Source: Psoroptes ovis (lineage: Eukaryota; Arthropoda; Arachnida; Sarcoptiformes; Psoroptidae). From it: a stretch of DNA of 64,000 bases. The stretch lies in the NCBI GenBank assembly GCA_002943765.1, contig PQWQ01000006.1, positions 3,348,001 through 3,412,000 of the forward strand. The letters run 5' to 3'. The position numbers were made by a program, and so were the translations under genes. Positions 37,003 to 49,095 of this stretch are shown piece after piece. The notes beneath the pieces were generated by a model. The model was not told the DNA's origin. It searched no databases and saw only the letters and a program-made list of their open reading frames with translations. Position 1 is the first letter of the stretch, and every line of letters starts with the position of its first letter.

Positions 37003-38761
37003 GATGTGACAATTTAATTTTAAAGTTCCATTCTGAGACCAAGAAAATTTTCTGTGGAAAAAATTTGAAATATCTTAAACAAACAATATTCTAATGATTT
37101 GCGGTATTGTAATTTCGATGCAATTTTTTCTTCAATATTGCGTTTCCCTTTCTAAAAATGAATATCATTCCTTGAACTAATTTTGGTCTATTTTCTCGGT
37201 ACGTGGATCGAAAATGTCAAAATAACTTTGACAATTTTTCGTTTCTGGTTTGGATTTGTTTGAAGAGAACAAAATTGACAGTTTTCGAAAAATAAAGAAA
37301 CGTTTGTTTACTCAGATTGCACACATTAAACGATTGATATCTGAATCGAATTTTAAGAATCTTTTGCAATTTTTAGCGAATGTGTTGGATCGATTTTTTG
37401 CGATCGAAAAAAATGAATGAATGAATGGAACAAGCTGCGAAAAATGTTGGCTAAAACAATAAATGTTTCCGGTGATTAATTTCAATTTATTATTAATATT
37501 AGATCACTTTTTTGGTTGTTATGAATGTGATCCATATCTGGTATTTTTGATTTCACCCATTTTTTTCATTTTCTCGAAATTTATAATCACTCTAAGATTT
37601 CCACTTTCTCGGATTCTAGACTATCTAAGATTTGAATCTGTTTTCGATCATCATTGTTTTAATGAAATTTTATTTATGTAATATGGCTGAGGAACAGCAA
37701 TATGTAAAAACAAAAGCAATTTAATTTAATTATATATTAAATCAACAATATATGCAAATTATTTATTGATATTAATAATGAAATTTTCCATTTTTTTTTA
37801 TCGTAATTTTTATTTGCCCTTTTTCCATCATAAATTTTAATCATAAAAAATTTAAATAATTTTTTTTCGGGGCAATATTTAAAAGAATAAAGAATAATAT
37901 TTATGTAACATATATATCCGGTAGTATTATTTGTTGCCATTATAATATTCATTATTATGATATATATTCGTAAATGTGTGCAAATAAATAATAATTTATA
38001 ATTAATGTTTTTTTTCTGTGAAATTATAATTACAATAACCAACTTATAACCGAAAAAAATAACGGCAAACCAACGAAAGGAATCGCCAAGATTATTTATT
38101 ACATTGGATGTTTTGACCATCCATTTTTCTATTTTGAGATGGCTGCTTGTTTTTTAATTTTAATTTTTTGTTTGTTTGTTTGGCTGCTTGCTTGCCTGTT
38201 TTCCCATATGATTTATGCTCAATAACAAATGGACTGAAGCAATAAAGGTTTTTGCTGTTTTTATTATTATTTTTTTGGTATTTTAAATCTGTAAAATATA
38301 ATGATATTGATAATAATAACGCTAATAATAATAATAATGTTCCCTGATGGTACATTGTTTATATTTGTTTGCTTGTTGTCTGTTGTTGTTTTTGTGTTTT
38401 CGTGGTTTATTTTCAATTCCGTTAATCATGAACACTACCACTATCATTATCTTGTTTCATTATTTTCAAAAGTTTTCTATCATTTTTTTTCAATAAAGAA
38501 AAAGATGAAAATATCCAAGATGACAATTCATGATGATGCTATTTGTTTGCTGGAATTTGTTTTCATTATTCTTGATTAATTATCTTGTAACAGTGAATCA
38601 AATCACTGTTAGCCTGAAATAATGATAATAATGGTAATGTCGATTCAAACAACAGCAACGTAGAGTGAAAAACAAAAATTCAATCAACAATAATTGCTTT
38701 AGGGTTATTATTCAGTGTTATTGTTGTTGTTTAGATTAATTTCTTTTCCTTGTTTCGATGA

Positions 38762-38785
38762 TCATCATGATCATGATCATGATGA
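38762..38785. repeat. 24-bp perfect palindrome
   Basis: A self-complementary sequence built of CATGAT units. It probably arose from a short ATG/ATC repeat and could form a cruciform or hairpin. Confidence 0.8.
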
Positions 38786-39064
38786 ATCAACCACAAACTA
38801 AGCATTATTAATCGAAAAAAAAAACTGTGTAAATTAATAAATTGTGTGTGCGTTTGTAGTATTTCTATTTTTTTTAATAATTAAATATTCTACGAACATG
38901 TACAGTCAGCTTGTTTGATTAATTGTTTATTTGATAATGAAAATCAATGTTTTCATCAATTTCAAGCGATGTTATGTAATAAAATTCTATGAAATGATCT
39001 GTGATTGACTTTAAATCGAAGTGAATTTTTTCAATTTGAATTTTTAGACGATCAAAATATTTTG

Positions 39065-39259
39065 ATGACTCTTACCCAATACCAAGATGATCAGTCAGAA
39101 GTCTATTTTCATTTTTCTCGAAAAACAAAAAGTTATCGATCGATTCTCGATTTCTTGGTCCATCATCGATGCAGAATCATTTTAGAATTGGACTCTTCTG
39201 AAGTTTTTTTTATATTTCCGAATTCTTATTTTTTGCTTCTCTGGAAAAACCTTCGTTAA
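39065..39259 (+). CDS. ORF of 64 codons, unknown
   Basis: An ATG frame, preceded by an acceptor-like AATTTTTAG at 39046-39054, reads MTLTQYQDDQSEVYFHFSRK onward to TAA. The first 50 residues are mixed and protein-like; the last are hydrophobic. The opposite strand is not open. No family recognised. Confidence 0.18.
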   Translation: MTLTQYQDDQSEVYFHFSRKTKSYRSILDFLVHHRCRIILELDSSEVFFIFPNSYFLLLWKNLR

Positions 39260-39735
39260 TTCTGGATCAATCGTTTATTAATACTCATGATAGAGGATAA
39301 ATAAATATTTTTCACTTCAAACACAATGACCCTCGGGTCTTGAAAATTTTTCGTTCAATGTTTTTTTTTATTATTATCGGTAAAGGTCATTAAGCAATAA
39401 AAAATAAATTTATGGTTTAGGTCAACATCTGTTATCGGGGGACTTGTGTGAAAAATATTTGTGAGCTTAAACAAAATTGAAAATGAAAAACAGAAATTCT
39501 GGTTCATTAGTCGTTGTCGGTTCCATATATTCAAATTTATTTTCGAAAAAATTTTTATTTTTGTTCCGAATAATTTTATTTTCCGTGTAAAAAAAAAATA
39601 ATTCTCTATTTTTATGACAAATATCTCTCTGGAAAAAAACGAAGTGAACAAACAAAATTGGTCCCAATTTTCTTCTATTTTATTTTTATTTTGTCGGCAA
39701 AAAATTCACATAAACATTTCTTATGTGAATATGTA

Positions 39736-39753
39736 TGTGTGTGTGTGTGTGTG
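39736..39753. repeat. (TG)9 microsatellite
   Basis: Perfect TG run of nine units. Confidence 0.9.
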
Positions 39754-42700
39754 TATTTATAAACGAAATTAATGAGCTACAATAAATTTATTCCATTTTT
39801 TCATTTGGATCAATGATCAATGATCAAAAATTCAACAAAAAAAAATTGTTGAATTCTTTGAGTTCACACTATTCAAATCATCATTATTTACTTATTAAAA
39901 CAAATAAACATGTAAACAAACAAAATTCTTGAATAATTTTGGCTGAAAAACAATTCTCTTGGCTTGATTTTGTTTTATTTTCAAATTTTCTCCAGTTTTT
40001 TTCTGGGAGCAGCTACCAGAAAAAAATGAAAAACAACAATAAAATGAAATGACTACATTGAATAGCAATTAACAATATAAACCAGCCAAAGATAAAATTT
40101 GCGAATAGCCTGCACATACACACGCACACATTTTTGAATGTTTATGGTGAAATGAAACAAGATTTTTTTTTTTCTTTGGCCAATCGTAATAATATTTGGA
40201 TTGAAAATCGAAATATTATTGAAATTTTTCTCCAATTTTTTACGATTATTTGTTTTTTTTTCTGTCTTCGCAGAAACAATGATAACAGTAATATAATAAT
40301 AATGGTGATCGCCAGAAATATAAATAAAATTTTCATTTATTTGTATATTCATTTATATTCATCTATTTATATGTTTATTATTTTCATCTAAAGATAAATT
40401 TTTATTTTATTTTATTTTTTTGTTAAACTCTTGAGGCAATATTTTGGCACCAAGAAACAAATAATAATAAACATGTAATAACAATAATAATACAATAGTA
40501 GTAATGAATGATAATAACGATATTGAATTTAAATTTTTTATTTTTATGGCAAGCCAAAAATTCAAATGTAGAAAAAAAAGGAAATTTTAAGTTTAATTTT
40601 CCCTTTAAAATATAAAGAAATGTTTGGTGTGGATATCATTTCATTCGTTCATTCATTCATTTAAATTCAAACATTTGAATTCGCGTGTATCAAGTCTATG
40701 ATATTTTTTATGATTATTATTATAACCAAAAATTGTGTGGTGCCGATTTCGTTTTTTATTTTTGACTTTTTATTTCAATTCTAATTAGTTTTGATATTAT
40801 AATGATCAAATAAAATAAAAAATAATAGCAACACCAACAACAATAACAACAAAAATCAACAGCATTCATCCGATATCATAAAGTTTTATCATACCAAAAA
40901 TATATTCATTCATTCACCAATTTCGATAAAATATAATAATGCACTTCTGCATCCGATGCATTACTGATGATATGATATGACATCCGATTCTAATCCAAAA
41001 TTAGTTTTTCGAAAAAAATTTTGATATTTTTTACAACTTTGTACTTATTGTTACTGATGCTGCTGCTGTTGCTTGGTGAATAGTGATTTTTTTAAATCTT
41101 AATGCTTCTGGTGTTTTTTTCAAGCCAAAGCTTTGGCCGTTGTTGTTGGCATTGTTGTTAGCTTGTTATTTTAATTCGAAGAAAAAATATTCATTCATTG
41201 ATGATAATAATAATAATAATGATTTCATCAAATTTAGGCGCAATTTTTTTTATTTCATTCCATTTATTTTATTTCGTTTTATTTTTCTTGTTTTCAAATT
41301 GTCTGTGATGATATGAAAACACGACAACAGCCTACACATGTCGAAAAAATAGAATAAACTAAAATTTTCATTTTTCTTCTTGTTTAATTTCAATCCAATT
41401 CGTTTTGATGATGTTTCCTAATAATAAAGGAAATTTTCAATATTCTTCATTATCAGATTGTTTTTTTTTCATCGAAGATTCGAGGCAATCAATATTTGAA
41501 AATAGTTTTATAACTAGTTTTACTTTGATTCTTTGCTTCACTTTGATTGCTTCACCTTCTACATTAATCTATATGAAAAATAAATAAATTTGAAAATTAA
41601 AACACGAGTATCAATGATAATTTTTTTTCTTTTTCATTTAATGACCATCCTTTTTTTCAATGTTGGTTAAATTTTTTATATTTCGACCATCCATCTTCAA
41701 TCAATTATGTGATTGATTGTTATGTAATTTTTTATTTGTATATTTTATAAATTCAAAGCTCTTCGAAAAAAAGGTATTGAATTTTTATTTTATTTCCAAT
41801 TTTTTTTTCATTCGTTTTGGGTTTGAATAACTCGATGAATATATTGGATGATTATTTGAATGATTTGATGATGATACGAATGATACCTACGCAATTCTTT
41901 ATTTGAAAATTGCCTGATGAAAAGTTGAAAATTTGTCATTTTTTTCTCTTGAATTTAATCTGAAAAAAATGAAAAATTCAATAATCATAAATCACTTTGC
42001 ATATGGGGAGAGACAAATGTACAATGTTTTTAAATATTTTTTTATGAAAATTCTCAAAAATTTTTATGAAAATAAAAAATGTAATTAAAAACTTTGTCGA
42101 TTTATAATGTGATGTTATCATCATCATTATCATCATCGGACAGTATTATTTAAAAAATCTGACCTCGAAAAATTCAAAATTTTTATTATAAAAAATGATG
42201 AAATATGGATTTCGCTGTGTCCATTTTTAATAGCCAGTTTGAATTTCACAACTTTTCCATCAGAGGTCACTGCTTTTCCTCAAATGTCAGTTCGAATGCA
42301 ATTGATTTCTTTTTCTCGTTTGTTTTCAATTTTCAATCGTTTGTTTGACCAAATTTTTTTTTGCTTTGCTTAGTTTGTTAGCTTAACCGTTTTCTCTGGT
42401 TGCTGTCTTATTCAATTAAACATTTGCATACAAAAAAAATCGTTTTCTTTTTTCTTCAAATTCACTTGCATTGGTCATGTGATTTACGATATCGATTTAT
42501 TGATTGATTTACTTTTTTTTCACTTGAACCATTCATCTTGAGTTTTCTTTATCAAAGTATTTTCCTTTTTTTTTTGAACAAACCATCGGGTGATCGATTT
42601 AAGTTTTCTTTTTGACATCAAAATTCTTGACACAGAAACACTAACTTGAAAACATTCAATAAAAATAAAGTTGGCAATTTTTTTCACTGTAAATTTACTT

Positions 42701-42787
42701 TTTTTGCCACATTTTTGTCAGGACTGAGATAGCTAAACAATTTTGAAATCATTTTTTGCTTCGATTTTGAAAAGTTTTCATCCTATT

Positions 42788-42988
42788 TCACGTTTTTTTG
42801 TTGTTGTTTTTCTGGTGGCCAGCGATTGAATTCGTTTTTATTATTATTATTATGATCACACTATGATCTGAAATAGCCTCAATAACCTCAATCATCAATC
42901 TTCTTTGCTCCTCATTGGTTTTTGTGTGACCTTCTATCATTCGATGGTGATATCCGCTGAATATCACTAGCCAAAAAAAACGCCCAAC
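42788..42988 (-). CDS. Exon-like minus-strand frame, 66 residues, unknown
   Basis: After an acceptor-like ATATTTTAG on the minus strand the frame is open for 66 codons to TGA. The core, GYHHRMIEGHTKTNEEQRRL and the following MIEVIEAISD, is amphipathic-helix-like and well mixed; the tail is coded by an ATA repeat. An alternative acceptor (GATATTCAG) lies just before the core. A plus-strand frame over the same bases is also open, so coding is not proven. The first in-frame ATG is inside the core. Confidence 0.22.
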   Translation of the reverse strand, partial: VGRFFWLVIFSGYHHRMIEGHTKTNEEQRRLMIEVIEAISDHSVIIIIIIKTNSIAGHQKNNNKKT

Positions 42989-43868
42989 CTAAAATATATC
43001 AGAAAAAATATTGGTTTTAACTTAAATGATGCGTAACAATAAATGATTTGTTGTTGTTTGTTGCAAAAATTTGGTTGGTTATTGAATGTAGAATACAAAA
43101 TTCATGTGCTTGGTCATTGAATTCACACAAAAAACAAGGAAAAAACGAGTGAAAATCACATGAATCATTTGAGGTCATCGTTCAATGTCATCATTACATT
43201 GATTCATGATTTTGAGTGAAAACACTTTAATTGTAAATAATAGAATATTCTAAATAACCCAAAAAATGATAATTCTAAATCATTATTATTCTTATTTTTC
43301 ATTGAATCTCAAGTATATTTGATTAAAATTCTATTCATTCATACTGATTGCGTTTGTATTTGTGTGTGGCAGTGTGTGTGTCTGTGTGTTGAGATGATCA
43401 ACATTCATATACAATTCAATCTATTTGAATTAAAAATAATAAAATACAACAGAAGAATTTCGGAATCTATTTTGCCGGATAATTAGATTTTCTCCAATTC
43501 ACAATATTTTTCTTTCCATTCCATTCATTGAATAACAAAAATATAAAAATAAAAAATCGGACATCAATGAAATGAATTGAAATGAAAATGTCCAGGAAAA
43601 TAGAATCGGAAATCAAACATTTGTTCATTCAAAGATAATAATAATGATAATAAATAATGAAAATAAATTGTATGAATCTGAATAAAAATAATAAAAAGAA
43701 TATGTGAGAAAAAAAACATACAAACCAACCAAATACAAAAATTGGTTTGTTCAGATGTTTTTCTGATGATATTACTTGCTTTGATTTCTTCTCTTATTCA
43801 TTCAATGAATTCAGAAACATTTTCAATCAGAAAAAATGGCTGAAATTGGGCTTCATTCATTTTGTACC

Positions 43869-43890
43869 CACACACACACACACACACACA
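43869..43890. repeat. (CA)11 microsatellite
   Basis: Perfect CA run of eleven units, the longest dinucleotide run seen here. Confidence 0.92.
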
Positions 43891-43987
43891 CGTGTATTCA
43901 TTCATGAAACCAGTGAAAAAAAAATTAAATGAAACATAACGTTGAAAACAAAATTGATCATCAATCGATGCAATGTTTTGAAGCATC

Positions 43988-44015
43988 TAAATATTGATTT
44001 TCAAATCAATATTTA
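43988..44015. repeat. Perfect 13-bp inverted repeat (hairpin)
   Basis: TAAATATTGATTT, a TC spacer, then its exact reverse complement. As RNA or single-stranded DNA this forms a tight, all-AT-rich hairpin. No T-run makes it terminator-like. Confidence 0.75.
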
Positions 44016-44235
44016 TACTTTTATATTACGTTGTGTTTTCTTCTTTCAAAATTTTGTTTTGAAAAAAAATGAAAAAATTTCAATTCATTTAACCTTTTCA
44101 AATCGAGCCAGAAAAGAGAAAAGGGTACCCAAATGTTTATTGGACCATAATTTTTTGTACCCAAGGAACAAATGTAGATTGAAATTAAATTTTTTCAAGT
44201 ATTTCATAGTATTTTGGTTCATTCAATTTCCGAAA

Positions 44236-44259
44236 GTTGTTGTTGTTGTTGTTGTTGTT
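44236..44259. repeat. (GTT)8 microsatellite
   Basis: Perfect GTT triplet run of eight units. Confidence 0.92.
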
Positions 44260-44789
44260 GATGTTCATTTTGCATCATTTAATTGAAACATCTAAATATT
44301 GTTTTCATTTTGAAATTTTTTTCCTTTGAAATTTTTCATTTGAAAAGCATATTGTGTTCAAGCGTAAATTACCTAACTGGGAACACGTTGTTATATAATT
44401 CATTCATTCATTCAATGTTTTCAAAAGCCAAAACTGATTATTTTTCGCAAGTATTTATGCTGTTTGTTTGTTTGTATGTCAAAATTGTTATTGTTATGTT
44501 TTCGGTAACCGATTTAAATTCAGACAATTTCAATTCATTTTAATGTGAAAAAAAAAAAAATTAAAATGCTTCGTTGATTGTGGTTGATGCTTGAAAATTG
44601 AAATATTATTAAAATTTCTCATTTTGGAATTTTCAAATTGAATTCACTATTTAATCAATGATTACACATTAAAAAATTTTGACAATCAATCATTTGGACA
44701 CCCTTTATATTTTGATTTCAGCGAAATTATTGCACGAACCAGTAGCCATTTTATTACAATTGATTGTCACCATTTGTGCGATGTGTTAG

Positions 44790-44805
44790 TGTGTGTGTGT
44801 GTGTG
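44790..44805. repeat. (TG)8 microsatellite
   Basis: Perfect TG run of eight units. Confidence 0.9.
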
Positions 44806-45900
44806 TACGCACATTTTGTAGATGAGAAAAAAATTTCAAATTGAAAACAAAACATTGAAAAAGCCACCCGCTAGTTATTCATTCATTCATTCGTTGGGTT
44901 TCCTTCCATTTTATTTCATTTTTGTCGATTTTTTGTTATCATAGTCAATGGACCTTATCATTATCATCATCATCGTTATCATTGTTTGAACCAGCTGAAT
45001 AAACTCTATTGCACACACATACGAAAACAAAATGAATCGAAATCATGAATGACAATTGAGTGAAAAGAAAAAATGAAATACAAAAAATACGAAATTTTGA
45101 AAACCGTTTTGATTCAATTTCCAATTACCGACCAATAAAATACCAGCTACCAGGTCATTTAATTGTTTTTTCTTTTCGCATTTATTTTCGTTTTTCAATT
45201 TTTTCCATTCAGTATATGTCACACTTTTAGCAATATAATTATCTGCCGACACACAGACTGAAATGCTCAACAAAAATTATTATTATTATTATTGTTGTAC
45301 AAAGCAAACAATTGAAAAGTTAACAGCTTTTAAGCTGCTTTTAGGTTCAAAATTTTTCTACCATTTATATTTATTTATTGAAGATTTCGTGACAAATTTC
45401 ATTTGATTCAATTAATTTTTGAATGATGATGATTTACTATGTGATTGGTAGTAATTCGTGATCATTTCTATGAATGCTAATGACATTGAATCTGTTTGAA
45501 AAATTTCGTTCATAAATTTTTCATTGTAAATCAATTAAGTAATTTGAATATTATTGAACAATTTCGCACACCCATTTCATAAGAATTTTTATTATTTTTT
45601 TTTTGTTTCACTTCAAAAAACATTCATTCAATTTTCTAAAATGGAAATTGATCAAATTTTGAATTGAATCATTATCGATCGATTGATGAGGGAAATGATA
45701 ATTTTGGCATTTCTATTCTTTTACCTTGAATGTTTTTCATTTCATTTGCTGACCACACAGAATTATCTTATTTTTTCAATCAAACATATGCGAATCATGT
45801 AAATGACCTCTGGAAAGAAAGGTCCGTGTTGTTCATTATTTTATTTTCATTATTCAAATATCATTATCAAATTATCATTTAAAATTTATTTAAATTTTTC

Positions 45901-45938
45901 TTTTCGATTGATTTTCAAATCAATCTGATAATCGAAAA
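45901..45938. repeat. Inverted repeat sharing the 44.0-kb hairpin core
   Basis: GATTGATTT, TC, AAATCAATC form a 9-bp hairpin with the same centre (TGATTT-TC-AAATCA) as the one at 44.0 kb. An outer pair TTTTCGAT / ATCGAAAA could form a longer alternative stem. Confidence 0.6.
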
Positions 45939-46213
45939 AACCATATTGATAATGATTTTTGAAGAAAATTCAAATATTCAAATTCAATAATCAAATTTTA
46001 TCAATCCGGTTCCATCTATTTTTTCTTTGTTCTTCTTTATCATCCTAAAGAAATCAGGTAGAAAAGATGGAAAAATTTGAATACAAATGTGTCCGGTCCT
46101 TGCTGCGGCAGCTGTCGTTTGTCATCGTTTTTCAACAAAAAAAATTGTCAACCATCGATATTCAATCATGATTCAATTTGATTTGATTTTTTGAAAAGCG
46201 AAAAAATTTCTTC

Positions 46214-46231
46214 AAAAAAAAAAAAAAAAAA
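46214..46231. repeat. A18 homopolymer
   Basis: Uninterrupted A run. Confidence 0.85.
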
Positions 46232-46575
46232 TTCAAAGAAAATCACAATACTTGTCAAAATGTACGCATTCGTTCATTCATTCAAATGTTTACGACTCAA
46301 TTAATCGAATATGCATACGTGTTCACCCTGCACACTGCATACCACCAAAATATTCACCATTTTCTGGCCATCTTTTTTTTTTGTTATCGATAAAATGATT
46401 GCAAACAAAAAATGAAAGAAAGAAAATAAATTTCATTATTTTCGATGCTCGTTTGTACATATTCAAATTTTATTCAAATATTTTTTTCGTCTTCTCTCTG
46501 ACATGACAAGCAAAAACGAGCGAGAGAAAAATAAAAATTTCGACAAACATTTTCACATTGTCAACATTGTTTGGT

Positions 46576-46776
46576 ATGTTTGTGTGTATCAGTTGGTGTA
46601 TTTTCAATATTTCACTAATGCATATTTCCATATTTTCTTTTGATGATCCATTTTTTTTGTTGTTGTTGTTGCATATCCACCGAATAACAATTGATAATGA
46701 AATGTGTCAAACCAACAATAACACTAACGAGAGAACGATCATTGTACGACAATCTAAAGAAAGTTCGAAATATTGA
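46576..46776 (+). CDS. ORF of 66 codons, possible small membrane protein
   Basis: An ATG frame with a hydrophobic N-terminal half, a Leu run coded by a TTG repeat, then a hydrophilic tail (ITIDNEMCQTNNNTNERTII) ending KESSKY and TGA. The tail is the protein-like part. It lies 165 bp upstream of the exon-like frame at 46942; a link is unproven. Confidence 0.18.
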   Translation: MFVCISWCIFNISLMHISIFSFDDPFFLLLLLHIHRITIDNEMCQTNNNTNERTIIVRQSKESSKY

Positions 46777-46941
46777 TCGTTTTATTTTATTTTCTATTGA
46801 AAAATTTTAAATTTAAATTTGTATAGGTTTAAAAATTTTCTAACTTTATTCTAATGATAATCAGAAGGTCACCATATAATAAGTAAATATGCGAGAGTGA
46901 AGACAAATTAAGACATTTTGTGAGAGTTTGAAAAGAAATTT

Positions 46942-47087
46942 ATGAAAACAATCATCATCGTCAATTGTTATTCAATTGATGGTATGGACCCTTCACAATG
47001 TGTTGTTGACTTTCAAGACTATTGTTCGACAAATGAAGAAGAGAAAAAATACAAACAAAAAAATAATGGAAATAAAGAAATATCAAG
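46942..47087 (+). CDS. Possible first coding exon, Cys-containing, unknown
   Basis: An ATG frame of 48 codons plus two bases, ending at a good donor (TCAAG|GTAAAG). It encodes a Cys-bearing segment, NCYSIDGMDPSQCVVDFQDY, followed by a Glu/Lys/Asn-rich tail. A nearby acceptor (GTACCTTCAG, ending 47297) would join in phase but stops after three codons, giving a product of only about 51 residues; a further exon may exist. No signal peptide and no recognised family. Confidence 0.24.
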
Positions 47088-48536
47088 GTAAAGCTTTCTA
47101 AATGTGTTTAACGGTAGAAATTGAAAATAAAAATTTTTTAAAAATGAATGAATGAATGTGAGAATGAATGGAAAAAAGTGTCATTTCAATTTTCAATAAT
47201 TTCAATAATTGAAAATTGAATGAAGTAAAATAAATAAATTTCCATTATTTTCATTTCTTTTTCCACATAAAAAAATTTATTTCAATGTACCTTCAGGTTA
47301 AATTAATGCGAACAAAAGACCAAAAAGAGAGAAAAATGTGCTAAATGACCATTTATTCCTGGCTACTGGCTTTGATGATTATTTTTATTCCTTTAAATTG
47401 AATGTTTTTGTAAATTTAACAATTTGAAATTGAATTTTTCATAATAATAATAACAAATTTTACAATGATTTAAATGAATGTTTGTAGCATATATAATCGA
47501 TCAATTACAATTATATTTAGTGTATTTTTTTTATTTATTTCTTACTTATAAATCATTTTGAAAATTGTTCGATTCAATTTACGGGTACAATTGAAAATTT
47601 TACCTTTTTTCTTTTTTCCAATGAAAAAAATGAATGGCTGGTTATATTTATATCAATAAAATGACATTTTTGCTTTTCGGCAAGAAAAAAGTTATTTAGG
47701 TACGGTGCCGCCTTTTACGTGTTGCATTTCTCATTTGATATTTTTACCTGAAATCAATCATTAAAAAATTTATCATGAAATGCTTCGTGCAATATTCGAT
47801 GACAATAATGGACGAAATATATGGTGAAAATAAATGTGTTCGCCACAAACACATTAACACTTGGTTTTTTTCATTCATACATTAATTGTTTATTCTGGTC
47901 GAATAAGTTTTTGAAATGAAATCTTTCATTCCATTCTCAAGAATGAATTGAAATCAAAAATAAAAAAAAATTTAATTTTAAATGTGATTGATGACATTGA
48001 TGATAATGACGGTGATGATGATGATAGAACGCGTGCAGCATCTTCCTTGCTGCGTAAAAAATAAATTCAATAAAATTTTAGAAAAAAGTGGAAATTAATT
48101 TCATTATATTCTTATGTAAGTGTGTTTATTGTAAAGCTTAGTGAGTAACATCGGCTTGATGTGCGTAACATGCTTCGAGAGAGAATAAATAAGTGCATAA
48201 TTCACTAAAAAAACTTTTGCATGTTCATTATTGTCTGTGTGTGAGCGTGTATCATTCATTGTCATCATCAATTGTTATGATAATCATTGTGTACTTTATT
48301 ATTATCATAATTTTTTTCTAAATTTTAATATAAAAATTAAATTTTCAACTTGTGTAAATATAAGCGGAATATAATATATTGATTCATTCAAAATCATCAT
48401 GTACAATTGATAGATTCAATGGTCACGTGTGTTTTTGATTTTTTAGATTGAATTAAGAGTACGCGTAGTGAGAAAATTTTCATTAAGTTCTTTGGGTATT
48501 TTTTATTAATAAAAAAAGCAGATTTTACAATTTGAA

Positions 48537-48728
48537 ATGCTTTTTCCACAATTTTTTCTTTTTCGGTTCCTGTCATGTATCAATAATAATGGATCAAGAG
48601 GATTAAGTGAATGTAACTGTCGGAATTATTATGAATTCATTGTTTCATTGAAGAAATTTTACCTTAAAATTTTTCGATCGATGGTGTCATTGCACTGGTT
48701 GACCATAATAATGATAATAATAATATGA
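48537..48728 (+). CDS. Weak ORF of 63 codons, unknown
   Basis: An ATG frame with a hydrophobic start, a Cys-containing hydrophilic middle and a repeat-coded Ile end. No splice site or family support. Confidence 0.12.
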   Translation: MLFPQFFLFRFLSCINNNGSRGLSECNCRNYYEFIVSLKKFYLKIFRSMVSLHWLTIIMIIII

Positions 48729-49062
48729 TTTATAGCCTTAAATTTTTAATGGATTTCAAAGATGTTTTCATTTTTTTCACGCTAAGCTATTGTTGAACCT
48801 TTGTTTCAAAGATTTTGATTCAGATTTTACAATTTTTTTGGCTGAAAAAATTATGTTTATTTTAAAATGAAAAATATATCGATTATGATATCGGTGACGA
48901 ATCAATGATAATGATTATTATTATTATTATTATAATGTTTGTAAAAACAAACAAAAGCTTTTGAAATGAAAAAACAACCATAAACAATGGTTCTGGTTAG
49001 TTTTAAAATGATTCAAACATTTTTTCAATTATTAGAATTTCCAACTGTGTTGTTTTTTCGAT

Positions 49063-49063
<1 letters not shown>

Positions 49064-49094
<31 letters not shown>
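49064..49094. repeat. T31 homopolymer
   Basis: Uninterrupted run of about 31 T. No insertion borders seen around it. Confidence 0.9.

Positions 49095-49095
<1 letters not shown>

Larger units (their letters stand above)
37003..42787. other. Non-genic AT-rich tract
   Basis: Simple-sequence DNA with AAT/ATT runs, a 24-bp ATGATC-type palindrome at 38.76 kb and a (TG)9 run at 39.7 kb. One small mixed-composition ORF at 39065-39259 is listed separately. Confidence 0.5.
42989..46575. other. Non-genic AT-rich tract with hairpins and microsatellites
   Basis: Contains (CA)11, (GTT)8 and (TG)8 runs and two hairpins with the same core. A GC-richer spot at about 46080-46140 is open in several frames on both strands, so it gives no strand or frame signal. 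The 114-codon frame at 43942-44286 begins with TTG and ends in a Val run coded by the GTT repeat; not accepted. Confidence 0.5.

Noticed and set aside
42788..42988. Resemblance of the helix-like core to the N-terminal region of CLEC16A/ema proteins
   Set aside because: Only a few residues line up by eye and the expected following segment is absent, so no family call is made.
43942..44286. 114-codon plus-strand frame
   Set aside because: No ATG start; its end is a Val run coded by a GTT microsatellite and its composition is dominated by Phe, Lys, Asn and Ile.
46080..46150. GC-richer segment that reads as plausible peptide
   Set aside because: It is open in several frames on both strands, so it gives no evidence for any one; it simply lacks AT-rich stop codons.
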